Below, piece after piece: positions 1 to 10,603 of a stretch of 64,000 nucleotides of DNA. This stretch comes from Warburgia ugandensis (lineage: Eukaryota; Streptophyta; Magnoliopsida; Canellales; Canellaceae): contig CP141132.1 in NCBI GenBank assembly GCA_035236585.1, forward strand, positions 52,331,880-52,395,879. Reading direction: 5' to 3'. Made by a program: the position numbers and the translations under genes. The notes beneath the pieces are model-generated. The model was given only the letters and a program-made list of their open reading frames with translations. It searched no databases and was not told the DNA's origin. Each line of letters begins with the position of its first letter. The stretch's first letter is position 1.

Positions 1-1930
1 TATACATATATTGCTTGCAACTTAGATCTAATAGAATAGAAGATCTTAGATCAATTAGAAGATCTTAGATCAAATAGAAGATCTGAACCCTTGATCAATT
101 ATGATTCAAGGAAGAGAACTAACATCATCCTCCTTAGGGATGATCAAACAACCAAACTTAGATCAAAGGAGAACTAGATGATAGAAGATCTAAGCCCTTG
201 ATTTTTATCAACAAGTATAAATTGTTGATCGAAGGATCTATGAAATATCAAGATCAAAGAAAGGAATACCCAAAGACTTAGAATAGAAAATACTTAGATA
301 TGATAGATTAGAAGATCATTCTAATCGTCAGATCTATTGATCAATAGGATAGACACTATTTGATGAAGATAGATCATGATAGGAGCACAAGACAAATCTA
401 GATTCTTTATATCAAAGGACAAGATTAGATAAAGAATATAGATAGAAGATTATCCACAATTGTACAAATATTGATAGTATGTATGGATTTACAGATTTCA
501 CACGTCAATTAGGATCATGGAAGATTTGAAGAGATGAATCACTACTTGAAGGTAGGAGGATTTTATGAATTCATCAACATGAGAAGTACATGTTGTATAC
601 ATGATCTTATGTCTGGAAATATTGATAAGTATAATGTAAATACTTGTATTAAACCCATTGAAAACCCTTATGATCCAACCAAAACACATATGAAATGGTT
701 AAGTTAGAATTGAGGAATAGACTCTAAGTGAATATGGAACTAGAAGATATTCTAGCCCTAAGTAAGCAAACAGATCGTCTGATATGTATAAGAATTACTT
801 TACATACAAGCATGGAGGCTTGTGGTTTTGTTTTAAATAGGCATAGGCCTAGGGATGCTATGCTAAGAGAGGTAGTAGGGTTTGGCCACTTGCTCTCTGA
901 ATCTTGTTATTATATGGATACCAAGCCTAAATGAGGCTAAAACTCTAGTGGGGCAATTATGGGAAGGCCGCCACTGTGACAGCCATGGTCCTCCCCATAT
1001 GGACATGGATATTATGATTTCGACTGAGGATGGTATAGGTGGATTATTGAGCATTTATTCCGGCATGTTGGTACAGATTCTGACTGCATGCATAGTAGTC
1101 CTTTGAGTATTTTTACATTATGATGCATGGCATAGTGAAATGCCTTATGATATGGCATAATGAGATGGGGGTTATCATGGATTACCAATACTACCCAAAT
1201 GAGGGAGTATTTCCAGCAAAGTCTGGATGATTTATCAACTCAGCATGAGCTAGATATGATTATGTTTTGAGATATTAACTATTTTTCACAGTTTTGACTG
1301 TATGTATATATCTATACATAGTATACTGTATGTATGTGTAAGGATGTACATATATGACAAAGTAAAGAGATTGCTCCATGAGTATGAATAATGGGATTAT
1401 GAAGTATTAGGATTATACTGTCAAAGTTTTATGCTTTTTGAATCCCCTACTAAGCATAGCCTGCTGAGATATTGTAAATGTTTCAATGTTTACAATATCT
1501 CAGATACAGAGAAGGAGAATTAGGAGCTCAAGACTTAAGACGATTTGGAAGAATAATCAATCAAGGTATATCCCTTGAAGACATGTATTTTTATTTGAGA
1601 GCATTGTATTATATTGAGAGTTTTTAATGTATTGTGAGGCTTGAAATTTGGATTATGTAATTTGGACGAGTATCGTACTGATACTCAGGCTGTACTGTAA
1701 ACCACTGGATGGATTCTAGAATTTAATAAAAATATATTCCTTCAATGAAATTTTATCTTTTGCAAAAATTCTACTTATGTTATGTATGAAGTGATGACTT
1801 GGGTTTTTCAAAACAAGTTTTAAAGAAAAGAATTTCCACTACTTTGTTTTGTGAATTCTTTTTTTATTACTAAGGGCCCTGCCTTTGAAAATGTATTACA
1901 AAATGTGTTACAGAAACCTAGGTCGTCACG
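1..1930 (+). mobile_element. 3' part of a chromovirus (Tekay/Del-like) LTR
   Basis: The segment has no credible coding content and ends at about 1930 with the AAACCTAGGTCGTCACG type of terminus that closes the other chromovirus LTRs here (9577, 13569, 37945). Past that point the sequence becomes the A-family LTR, matching 11184 onward in A's 3' LTR, so this LTR inserted into A's 5' LTR. Its own start lies left of the window. It holds a strong hairpin (1464-1503) shared with two other LTRs and a GATC-dense stretch (1-380). Clade assignment is inferred from the terminus and layout, not from coding domains. Old and non-coding. Confidence 0.7.
1464..1503 (+). other. LTR hairpin, 15-bp perfect stem
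   Basis: The arms at 1464-1478 and 1489-1503 (core GAGATATTGTAAA / TTTACAATATCTC) pair perfectly around a 10-nt loop. Hairpins occur at the same relative place in the LTRs at 12931-12962 and 37318-37348, with different bases but preserved pairing. The role is unknown; an RNA structure in the LTR transcript is an inference. Confidence 0.75.
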
Positions 1931-2922
1931 ATCCCCTTCTCTCTAGTTCACCATTGTCTTCTTCATTTCCAATTAGCTCAACCAGCTCCGCCTACCCTTG
2001 TTCTCTAGCACTGTCAATTTCCCTTCTTCTATCAACATCTTCTATGCCACGAGACGACCTAAAGACGGAAACCCGACTTAGGTTTCTCTTTTCCTTTTCA
2101 CCCCTTCTTCTCCTCCTCTATCCTTCCTCTTTTCCCCATCTATTTTCGGCTTCCTCTTCCTCTCCGGCAGTTTTACATGTTTTTTGTTGTAAACTGATTT
2201 TTTTTATTAAATTCCATATTTACCCTTTGCGCTTTAATTAAAATTCCCTCCATTTTTTTAATACCGTCTAAATCCCTACTGCTATTCCCATTTTATTTTG
2301 TCTATGTTCTATTATCCGGGAACTATACAATCCGAGCCACTTGATTAAGGCTTAACCCAATCGATGAGTTAATTATAACAACTAAGATTTCTCAATTTCT
2401 CCTTTGTTTCAGATGAAAATTTCAATTAACTTTTAGACATCATTCTTAGGACATCCCTTGGCTTGATTAACATGTCTAATCTTTAATCTAAACTCCATAA
2501 AGCGATTTAAATCGTCCAAATCTCTAATTTCTTATCTAGCTCAAATCTCGTAGAATTTTTGGAATCTGCCTAGTCCATCTAGTGGATCATCAATTAGAAG
2601 TACCAAAAAGATATTGATGAAGGATGAGTGAAGTTTACAAGCCCATATCTGAACAAATTGATGATAATCAGTATAGGGAAGTAGATTTTTTATGTTTCTT
2701 TAGTTAAATTATTGTCTTTTTGAATGGTCTTTTTGTAATTTTCATTGATTAAATACATCTGAAGTCTAATTTCACTTTCTATTAATTTCTATCATTTAAC
2801 TTTAATTTTTGAAGAATTAAATTTTATTGAAACTCCAAATTCTTAAAGCGAGTCCCTATGGGATTGACCCGTACTTGCACACGCTACACTACAATAGCTC
2901 ATGCACTTCTGAAAACTCAACA
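1931..2922 (+). repeat. Element A 5' LTR (left part replaced by another LTR)
   Basis: Matches 11184-12110 through most of its length, including the CTTCATTTCCAA block and the GGCTTAACCCAATC block. It ends in AACA immediately before the spacer and primer site. The first part of the LTR, seen in the right copy from about 10604, is absent because the chromovirus LTR ending near 1930 sits here. Confidence 0.8.
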
Positions 2923-2928
2923 AGTTTT

Positions 2929-2946
2929 TGGTGCCATTGTTGGGGA
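2929..2946 (+). other. Primer binding site, tRNA-Asp type (element A)
   Basis: TGGTGCCATTGTTGGGGA differs at three positions from TGGCGCCGTTGCCGGGGA, the complement of the 3' end of plant tRNA-Asp, which Athila-branch elements use to prime reverse transcription. It lies a few bases past the LTR end. Related sites occur at 15403-15420 (B) and 52619-52636 (C). Confidence 0.85.
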
Positions 2947-4135
2947 CCCGCAATGGAGTTTTTATAAAATTTAATTAAAAATCTAAAAAATAAAAATTTT
3001 AATCGCATACTTTTAGCATTTTAGGCATTTTTAGGGGCATTTTTCAATTTTTTTAGTGCATAATCACCTTGTTTCCTAAAATTGGTACTTAATTTTATCT
3101 TTCTTTTTTAGGAAATAGGAAAGTGGAGGAAATTGGCAAGTGGATCTTCATCAAAATAAAAATTTCTTTACTTTCCTAGAATAGGATTTTCCTTTTCTTT
3201 TGAGTGAATCTTGTAGTGAGGATCTTTGTAATTTGCAATTTCCATTTTAATTTTAAAAGGATTGTGTAATATAGGGCAAGTGTGGGTTTGGGATAAGGTG
3301 GCCCACACTTGATCTTTATCAGAAACCCCATTGTAAGTATTCCTCACTCTTTTTATTTCCTAGATTAGGGTTTGCATTTAAAATAGTCTTACATTATTTG
3401 GTATAATAATTGCATATAGAATGCATTTTTGATAATTATTGCATTTTTAGGGTTTTGCATTAGTTTACTATTTTAATTACATTCTTAAGTTTAATTCTTT
3501 AAGGTGATTTTTCTGTTGATCAAACTACCATGGAGTGTGGAAATTAATTAGTAAGGGCACTTGACCCCACAAGATCAAGGGTGATTTTCATCACCACTCC
3601 TTGGCCCACCTAGGATAATCACATCAAGCGCGCAACCCTACCTTTCAAGTTAATTTAAAATCAATTAGAAGAGACCTATCAGACCATCACATGCTCGTTG
3701 GACCCTTTTACTAAGACGCGATCTATTGTCCCTCTAGTGGCTTTTGAGCACAATGGTTATAGTGGGTATCTTAAAATCCAAGTGATTTTCCCATGCATTC
3801 TATTGATGTTTGTTGAGGTCTAAATGCCTTCTTGCCTAAGGATTATATTAACCACCTTGCACAGAAAATAACTTGTAAGCAATAATCAAATCTAAAAAGC
3901 ATTGTCCTCACACAAATTCTAAAAAGTCACAATATTGCTTATTAGCTTAAGGATTGTTTGATTGTCCCTTTTGTTTGTGCATCATGTAGAGTTAGAGTCA
4001 ACATTTATATTAGGACATTTTAGATTAGGCTAGTTTATGCAAGGTGTCAATCTCAGAACCCAGAGATAGTACCTTTAGACCTAGAGATTCAACGCATTCA
4101 ATAAGAGGAAAGAAACCTAATTCTTATCCCCATGA
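2947..4135 (+). other. Leader (5' untranslated region) of element A
   Basis: Non-coding sequence between primer site and gag. Blocks around 3190-3360 (GGCCCACACTTGATCTT), 3517-3660 (GATCAAACTACCATGG, CCTTGGCCCACCTA) and 3718-3900 recur in the leaders of B (15650-16375) and, in part, C (52690-53465). Conservation across three elements suggests a functional leader, perhaps for packaging, but that is inference. Confidence 0.75.
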
Positions 4136-5520
4136 CTGAACCACCAGCAGAGATTGAGCACAAAACAATTAGAGATTTCTATACGCCTCTATAACTTAAT
4201 ACCCCATCCTACATAGCTTTACCTTCCACAAAGCCAAGAGTCATTCAATTACTCCCTACTTTTTATGGTCGAAACCGAGAAGACCCCTACCTACATATTA
4301 AGGAGTTCCTTGATATTTGTGCCACATTTAAGTTATGAAACTTTTCAAATGATTCTATTAAGCTTAGGCTATTCCCGTTCTCACTTAAGGACGAATCCAA
4401 GTCATGGCTTAATTCCTTGAAGGTAGGTTCCATATATACATGGGACCAATTGTCTAAGAAGTTTTTGAACAAATTATTCCCTGTTCACAAAACAAATGCC
4501 CTTCTTCATGAAATTATCAATTTCCAACAAAGGGATGATGAACAATATTACAAATGTTGGGAAAGGTGAAATGAACTGCTGTAGAAATGCCTTCATCATG
4601 GATTTGAGAAATGGCTGCAGGTTCAGTACTTCTATGAGGAATTGATGCTTCAAAATAGACAAATGATAAATGCAACGAGTGGAGGGACCCTCATATTAAA
4701 GGATGAAAGTGAGGCATGGGAGTTCTTTCAGATAGTGGTCGATAATTCTCAGCAATGGGATTATTCAAATAGGAGAGAAAGAACTAACCAGCCCACTAAG
4801 AAAGAAGGTCTTTATGAGATAGGACTACATATTGATATATCCCATAAGCTCGACTCTGTCGCTGAAAAATTAGGTGGAAGAATGGACAAGATTGAAACTA
4901 TGTTTCAATCTTTCATGGCTGCTATGTTATCCCATAAAGCTCCACAAGAGGTATGCATTACTTATTCTAGTCTAGCTCATTTAACCTTAGTTTGTCCATC
5001 CAATAAAGTATTCCCTGAATATTTAATAGACCAAGCGAATGCATTGAATGCATATACCCAACCTAGTAACAACTCGTATTTTGAGACATATAATCCTGGA
5101 TGTGTTAGGCATCCCAATTTGTCTTCGTCAAAGAATAACCTCCAAGGGGGACCATTTATAAATCCCTTGTCCAAAACTTTCCTCTTAGAACTACATTTCC
5201 CTATCTCCCACCTAGCTTTCAACAACCTCAGCAACTAAACAATCCATCTTCAGAGGAAAACATCCATTCCATGCTTAAAAATATTACAAAAGATAATGAT
5301 TACATTAAAAAGGCCTTACATCAATTGCAAAATGAGAGTAGACAGTCAGCCAATGTTAACTCTCAAGCCATAGCCAAACTAGACATACATGTAAGCCAAT
5401 TATTAGCTGAACTACATAATAGAGGAAAGGTTCAGTTCCCTAGTCAACCCATCCCCAACCCTAAGGGTCAATTTAAGATAGGGCCAAGTTCTGAAAACCT
5501 CATGAGCATGCCAAGTCTAT
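4136..5520 (+). pseudogene. Gag remnant of element A
   Basis: Translated pieces resemble the retrotransposon Gag domain of plant Athila/Tat elements, which forms the capsid: a leucine- and phenylalanine-rich stretch near 4362-4400 (LRLFPFSLKDESKSWLNSL), then TWDQLSKKFLNKLFP near 4440-4480, then a less conserved tail with coiled-coil-like character to about 5520. No zinc knuckle was seen. Broken remnant with several breaks. Assignment rests on motif memory, not a search. Confidence 0.75.
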
Positions 5521-5839
5521 AACCATCCTTAGGAGTGGTCGTCAGATTGATAACAAATAAGGGCAGGCAAAGGAAACTACAGAAGAAAAAGAGGCAACCA
5601 AAACACATGAGAAAGAGATGAGATAGAAAAGCCTTATAGAACCTATAATAGAGGCACCCTATATGCCTGAATCAACCTTCCCTCAATTACTCAACAAGGC
5701 TAAGAAAGGAACAAATTTTAAAGAGATAATGGAAGAGTTTAAACATATATAAATTAATATTCCATTACTCAATGCTATAAAGAATATTCCTTCTTGTGTC
5801 AAATTTCTTAAAGAGCTCTGCACTACAAAGCAAAAGCTT

Positions 5840-6411
5840 AATGTGCAAAAGAAAGCCTTCCTCAATGAACAGGTGAGCTCTTTAATTCAACACAAGAACC
5901 CACCAAAGTTTAAAGACCTAGGATGTCCTGCAATTACTTGCATCATTGGAGATCATGTCATAAATAGGGCATTACTTGACTTAGGGGCTAGTGTTAATCT
6001 GTTGCCATATTCTGCCTATGGGACATTAGGGCTTGGTGAGCTTAAGCCAACCAACACCACATTGCAATTAGCCGATATATCAATTAAGATTCCTTGTGGT
6101 ATGGTTGAGGATGTATTAATGCAGGTGGACTAGTTCTATTTCCCTATCAATTTCATTGTCCTGGATACCCAGCCTGTAGCAGGCCTAGTAATCAAATCCT
6201 TGTGATTCTTGGACATCCATTCTTAGTGACATCCAATGCAATCATAAATTGTAGAAATGGTACATTACAATTATCCTTTGGCAATATGAAATTTGAGCTC
6301 AATGTATTCAATGCCAACAATCAACAATTAGATCTAGATGATTCTTGCAACATGAAAAAAAAAAAAAAATTTGAAAAAATTGGAAAAAAGAGAGAGAAAC
6401 TTTTAAGGTAG
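5840..6411 (+). pseudogene. Aspartic protease remnant of element A
   Basis: The segment carries the retropepsin-like features of Athila/Tat polyproteins: LLDLGASVNLLPYSAY near 5970-6020 (active-site loop region), TLQLADISIKIPCGMVEDVL near 6060-6120, and ILGHPFL with following ILE/ASN-rich strand near 6205-6260. In an active element it would process Gag-Pol. Reverse transcriptase should follow, but no RT-like sequence is recognisable before the solo LTR at 6865. Broken. Confidence 0.8.
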
Positions 6412-6864
6412 AGTTCCCTAATTGTGATGAGAATTGGATGTTCAGAATTTAGTAATTTTACTATTTTCATCTCTTAATGGGAAGGCATATGATTAGTTTT
6501 GAATATTATCTATATGTTGAAGCATTTTCTTAAAGTTAATTCTTGAAAACCATTTAAACACAGCACATAGTCAAGACTAATAAAGGTATGACTTAGAGAC
6601 CCTAAGGAAAATCAGTGGAGAACTATAATCCAGTGAGTTTAGAGATTATCTTCTTTCAGAGAGTAATAAGTAATTCCACAATTTTTTCAGTGTATATAAT
6701 TTGTGATCTTGTTATCTTTATTTTGGTTAAACATCAAGAATAAATAAGAGTAATAGTTTTATTTTCAAAAAATTTATTGAATCTGATAGGCTTTAGGAAA
6801 CCTAGGAAATGATATAGGCCATCCTTGCTCAGCCTAGAGATATAAAGCCTACCCAATATATCTT
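6412..6864. other. Unassigned sequence inside element A
   Basis: About 450 bases between the protease remnant and the solo LTR. I see no coding domain, terminal repeats or match to other parts of the window. It could be degraded element A sequence or another small insertion. Confidence 0.4.
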
Positions 6865-7258
6865 TGTAATGCGCGAGCAATTTACGCTAAATTGGACATT
6901 CTATAGGAAATGAACTGAGTTAAATGTTTCACTTTATTAAAAAATAGTAAACAAAGGAATTTGTGAGGAAACTTGGTACCATTAGATTCTACTCGAAAAA
7001 TGGAATCCAACGCCTCAAAAATAACCTAAAATGGAGTTCGTATGAAGAAGTTACGGCCGTTTAAAGATCAGGGGCAGATTTGGAATTTAAACAGAAAAGC
7101 GAAAAAAGATGAAAAACACAGGGGGCCGTTTTGATAACGGCACCCCCTGTCGTCTTCCTCCTCAGATTTCTCCAAAAACCCTCAAATCCTGAATTTTCCA
7201 GAGAAGTCTACCACCGCCATGGCAGCACCGCCATTGAGGGGCACCGCCTTCACCCCTC

Positions 7259-7266
7259 TATAAAAA
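7259..7266 (+). promoter_or_regulatory. TATA box of the solo LTR
   Basis: TATAAAAA sits about 390 bases into the LTR, followed by CCCCATCTCCCCCTCTCC. This is the usual placement of the U3/R promoter in plant gypsy LTRs. Recognised by motif and position only. Confidence 0.6.
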
Positions 7267-8363
7267 CCCCATCTCCCCCTCTCCAAAAACACATTTTTTC
7301 AGCAACTTTTGGACTGGGGTTTTCGGAAAAAACAGAAAACCCGTCTCTCTATGTTTTCCCGCAATAGCCAAGCCCAAGTCAGGCCGGCCATTGCCATTTC
7401 CCATGTTCCCCTTCTCCGTTCCAGTCTGGCAATAGGGTTTCCCCCCTTGTTCGAGTTTTCCAGCGAGCAGGCACACCCACCAGGGAAAATGGCATTTCCA
7501 GGCTATAGGTAAGCCGTTCTTACCTTTTCCTCTCCGTTTTGCTTCCCCAAGGCCAGATCCATGCCGGATTTGGTCTTTTCCAGCCGAGTTCCTGGCTGAA
7601 AAACGTTCCAAGCCGGCTTGGGCCGGCCCTGCACGAACCAGGCATCCCAGGGATGCCATGCTGCACGTGCACCTGGGACTGGGTCCCTGGCATGGGTTCC
7701 AGGTGTACGATAGTGCGTACACTGTCCCAGGTGTGGCCTTCAGGTGCGCGCGTGACATGGGGCACGGGTCCTGGCTCGACCAGGGTGCACGGGGTGCCCT
7801 GGGAGCTGAGATGTGCCATGCTACAAGGTGCGTCCGTGCAATGATGCACGTCATAGCAAGTCTCTTGAGCATGCATATGTGCGTGCAAAACGAGGTCCCT
7901 AGTATGGCCTTTGGGCACGCATGCACGTAAGGTAGTCGCAGTTCAACCAGGATACATGGGTATCTTGGGAACTGGGGCACGCAGACCTGCTGAGACTTTA
8001 AAGTTAGGATTAGAGGATAAATTACAGAGTCTAACTATTCGAAAGTAGGTCCACACCATAGGATCTAGCCTCATGAATGAATTAGGCAAGGACCTTGGAC
8101 CTAATAGGCAGAGCTAGCGATCTAATAACTAAATGGATTGAAATTAATAAGGACTCCTTGTATCCATTCATACTCAGGAGTTTATAAATGAGACCCAAGG
8201 ATGGGTTGAAGTGATAAAGGACGCGACTCTAGGAGACTTTGAGGTAGGTGCTCTATCGCTACTAGACTTTTTAAAAGAGCCATGATTGTTTTGAGAATGC
8301 ATCTTTTCAGTATAAGTATATGACTTGTGCATGACTTAACTCAGCGTACATATGATAAATACT

Positions 8364-8440
8364 TTATGCATAGATATGTTTTGCAAATAATTGCATATAC
8401 ATTATGCATAGATATGTTTTGCAAACAATTGCATACACTG
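8364..8440 (+). repeat. 38-bp tandem duplication in the solo LTR
   Basis: TTATGCATAGATATGTTTTG recurs with a period of 38 bases (8364 and 8402), each followed by CAAA(T/C)AATTGCATA. Two near-identical units. Confidence 0.8.
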
Positions 8441-9577
8441 TATGATTTGTGAGCATTGAGTTTTTGAAAGATTGCATGTCCTTGAGGGTTACCAAAAGAC
8501 GTTAGATTGCCCAAAAGACACTGGGTAGGCAGTTGTGAGGGCCAGGCAGTTGTGAGGGACCTAAAGAGGACAGGTTTTGAAAAAGAGGTTTTCGCTTGTT
8601 TGATCTGATATGATTTGGGATGATAAGCTCATGGGCACTATGCCGAGAGGTTGGGTTGGCCTCCAGCCTCTACCACTATTAGGTGGATGGGTACCATGCC
8701 CAAAAAGGGCAACATCCCTGCTTTGATTGTATGTGGTATAGGGGGCTACCACTGGTGTCATGGCATTGGGTCAAAGTGTCATATGTACCGTGGAGGCATA
8801 TGACCATGTGTCCTCAGGTACCCGGGGACCACACGGCGGCGAGGTCGTAATCATAGTTGGACCCTATGGTTTGAGGATTTATTTGCATTGTATATGGCAT
8901 GACATGAGGTTGGTCGACCATACCAGATATCCATGAGTTGGATTCAGCTAAGCATATTATGCATATCATTATGTTTATGATATATATGATACTTTCGACT
9001 TGGTTTGTGCGATTCTTTAAGTTGTTAGTATTTCAATTTGACAATGGTTTTTGATATCGATATTAAACATGATTGTTCGAACATGCACATGTTTTAAAGA
9101 GCATATGATTTTAAACATAGCATGCATTGTAAAACTAGTAGTGATAGACTCCTACTAAGTATAGTATATACTCACCCTATTCTTAACATTTTTCAGGATA
9201 ATTCTACTCACAAATAGAAGATGCCTCAGGAGATATTAGTGCTACGAGCAAGTGAATTAAAAAGGAGATAATTATACATGTAAGTAAACTCTCAACCCTT
9301 TGGACATGTATTTGTATTTATTTACAGTTGGGTTGTGTGTTGTGACAGGATAGACCTGAGGAAACACAATTATGATTTTTGAAGTTTTTTATAAAAAAAA
9401 AACTACTTGGTGGTTGTGAAAGTAAATGACACTCGGGGTTTTCAAAATGAGTTTAAAACTAAAGATTTTCCGCTCCATTGCATGGTTTTTGTAAAATGGT
9501 TTTCAAATAGGGATGCATCCCGCCTTAGGAATTAGATATTGCATTTAAAAATGCATGAGAAAACCCGGGTCGTCACA

Positions 9578-10603
9578 ATCTTATCACTAATTAGCCCCTT
9601 TGAGCCTATTATTAAGCCTTTTCTTTCTTAACCCCATTTACCTTAACCTAGAACAAGCCAGTAAAATAAATATCCATTACCCATTATCAAAATGAGTAGA
9701 GTTAGTAGAAAAAGTTCAAAAAAATAAAAAAGAGGACAAAAAGTCAAAGAAGTGTGAAAACTTAGCTTTGTTTCTTCCAAAGAAGCCAAAGAAAAAAAAA
9801 TGAAAGAGAAAGACAAAAATATGAAAGATATATTCACTTTAAGTACAACCCAAAAGAAAATTTGTCCTAACAGATAATTCATTGAAGACCTCTACTCAAT
9901 TTTGAACCTTTGAAATCCTTATAGCCTTCTTTTTTAAACCTATCCTAAGCCTATGTTTCATCCTAGTTAAAGACTTATTGATCTTAGGTGGAACATAGCC
10001 TTAAAGAGAAGATAAAAAGAAGGAAGTAAGGTAAACTATACCTAATATTCTTGGTGATAACATCCACTCTTAGGGATCACTTTCATTTGTCTCATGAGAA
10101 TTTAAAAGATTTATGTGAACCATTAGCTTGTTGGATCTGGTCACATAATAAGAGAAATATGTTTAAACCCTTATTTGAGAGTTGGATTTCTAAGAGTATA
10201 CCTATCAGGATTTTGAGGTCAGGACATATTTCCAATGGAATTTAAGCATATCTAGTTTGAAGCCAAGATTTATGTAGATGTACACACACATGCACTCTAA
10301 GAAATAACACAAATAAAATGTCTTTACTATGTGTAAGATGTGTAAAATTGCCAAATCTTCTCCATTAAGTTGTGAAAAACTAGTAGATTGCTAATGAATG
10401 AGGATTCTTTAAGATAAAATAGGGGACTTAGCCTTATTGAATTTTGTTGGTATAAACTTGTCCACTAGGGGTAACCTAGGGTTCAAGGGCTTGTTGCATG
10501 AGCTAAATGCAATCATGAGTACCTAAGAAAGTGGCATCTTGTATCAACTTTTGGAAAAAAGATTTTTTGCATGTTTTGCTACGGACTAGCAAAATGCTAG
10601 TTG
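9578..10603 (+). other. 3' untranslated region and polypurine region of element A
   Basis: Resumes element A after the solo LTR. The segment 10390-10603 matches B at 17855-18085, including the polypurine-adjacent motif GCAAAATGCTAGTTGGGA (B: GCAAAATGTTGGTTGGGA), which lies just before the 3' LTR in both. Non-coding. Confidence 0.7.

Larger units (their letters stand above)
6865..9577 (+). mobile_element. Solo chromovirus-type LTR with perfect 5-bp target duplication
   Basis: Starts TGTAATGCGC and ends GGGTCGTCACA, with the pentamer ATCTT directly before (6860-6864) and after (9578-9582). That marks a complete LTR inserted in element A after loss of the internal region by LTR-LTR recombination, a known process. 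Length 2,713 bp, in line with long Tekay/Del LTRs. Inside are the conserved block (6996-7058), a TATA box (7259-7266), a GC-rich downstream stretch (about 7130-7980) and a 38-bp tandem repeat (8364-8440). The 240-codon reverse-strand frame in the GC-rich part is not taken as a gene. Confidence 0.88.

Noticed and set aside
1885-2241. 118-codon serine/proline-rich frame
   Set aside because: C/T-rich LTR sequence crossing the junction of two different elements, so it cannot be one old gene.
7258-7980. 240-codon reverse-strand open frame, with overlapping frames on both strands
   Set aside because: It lies in the GC-rich part of a solo LTR, where stops are rare by composition; six frames are partly open at once and no domain is recognisable.
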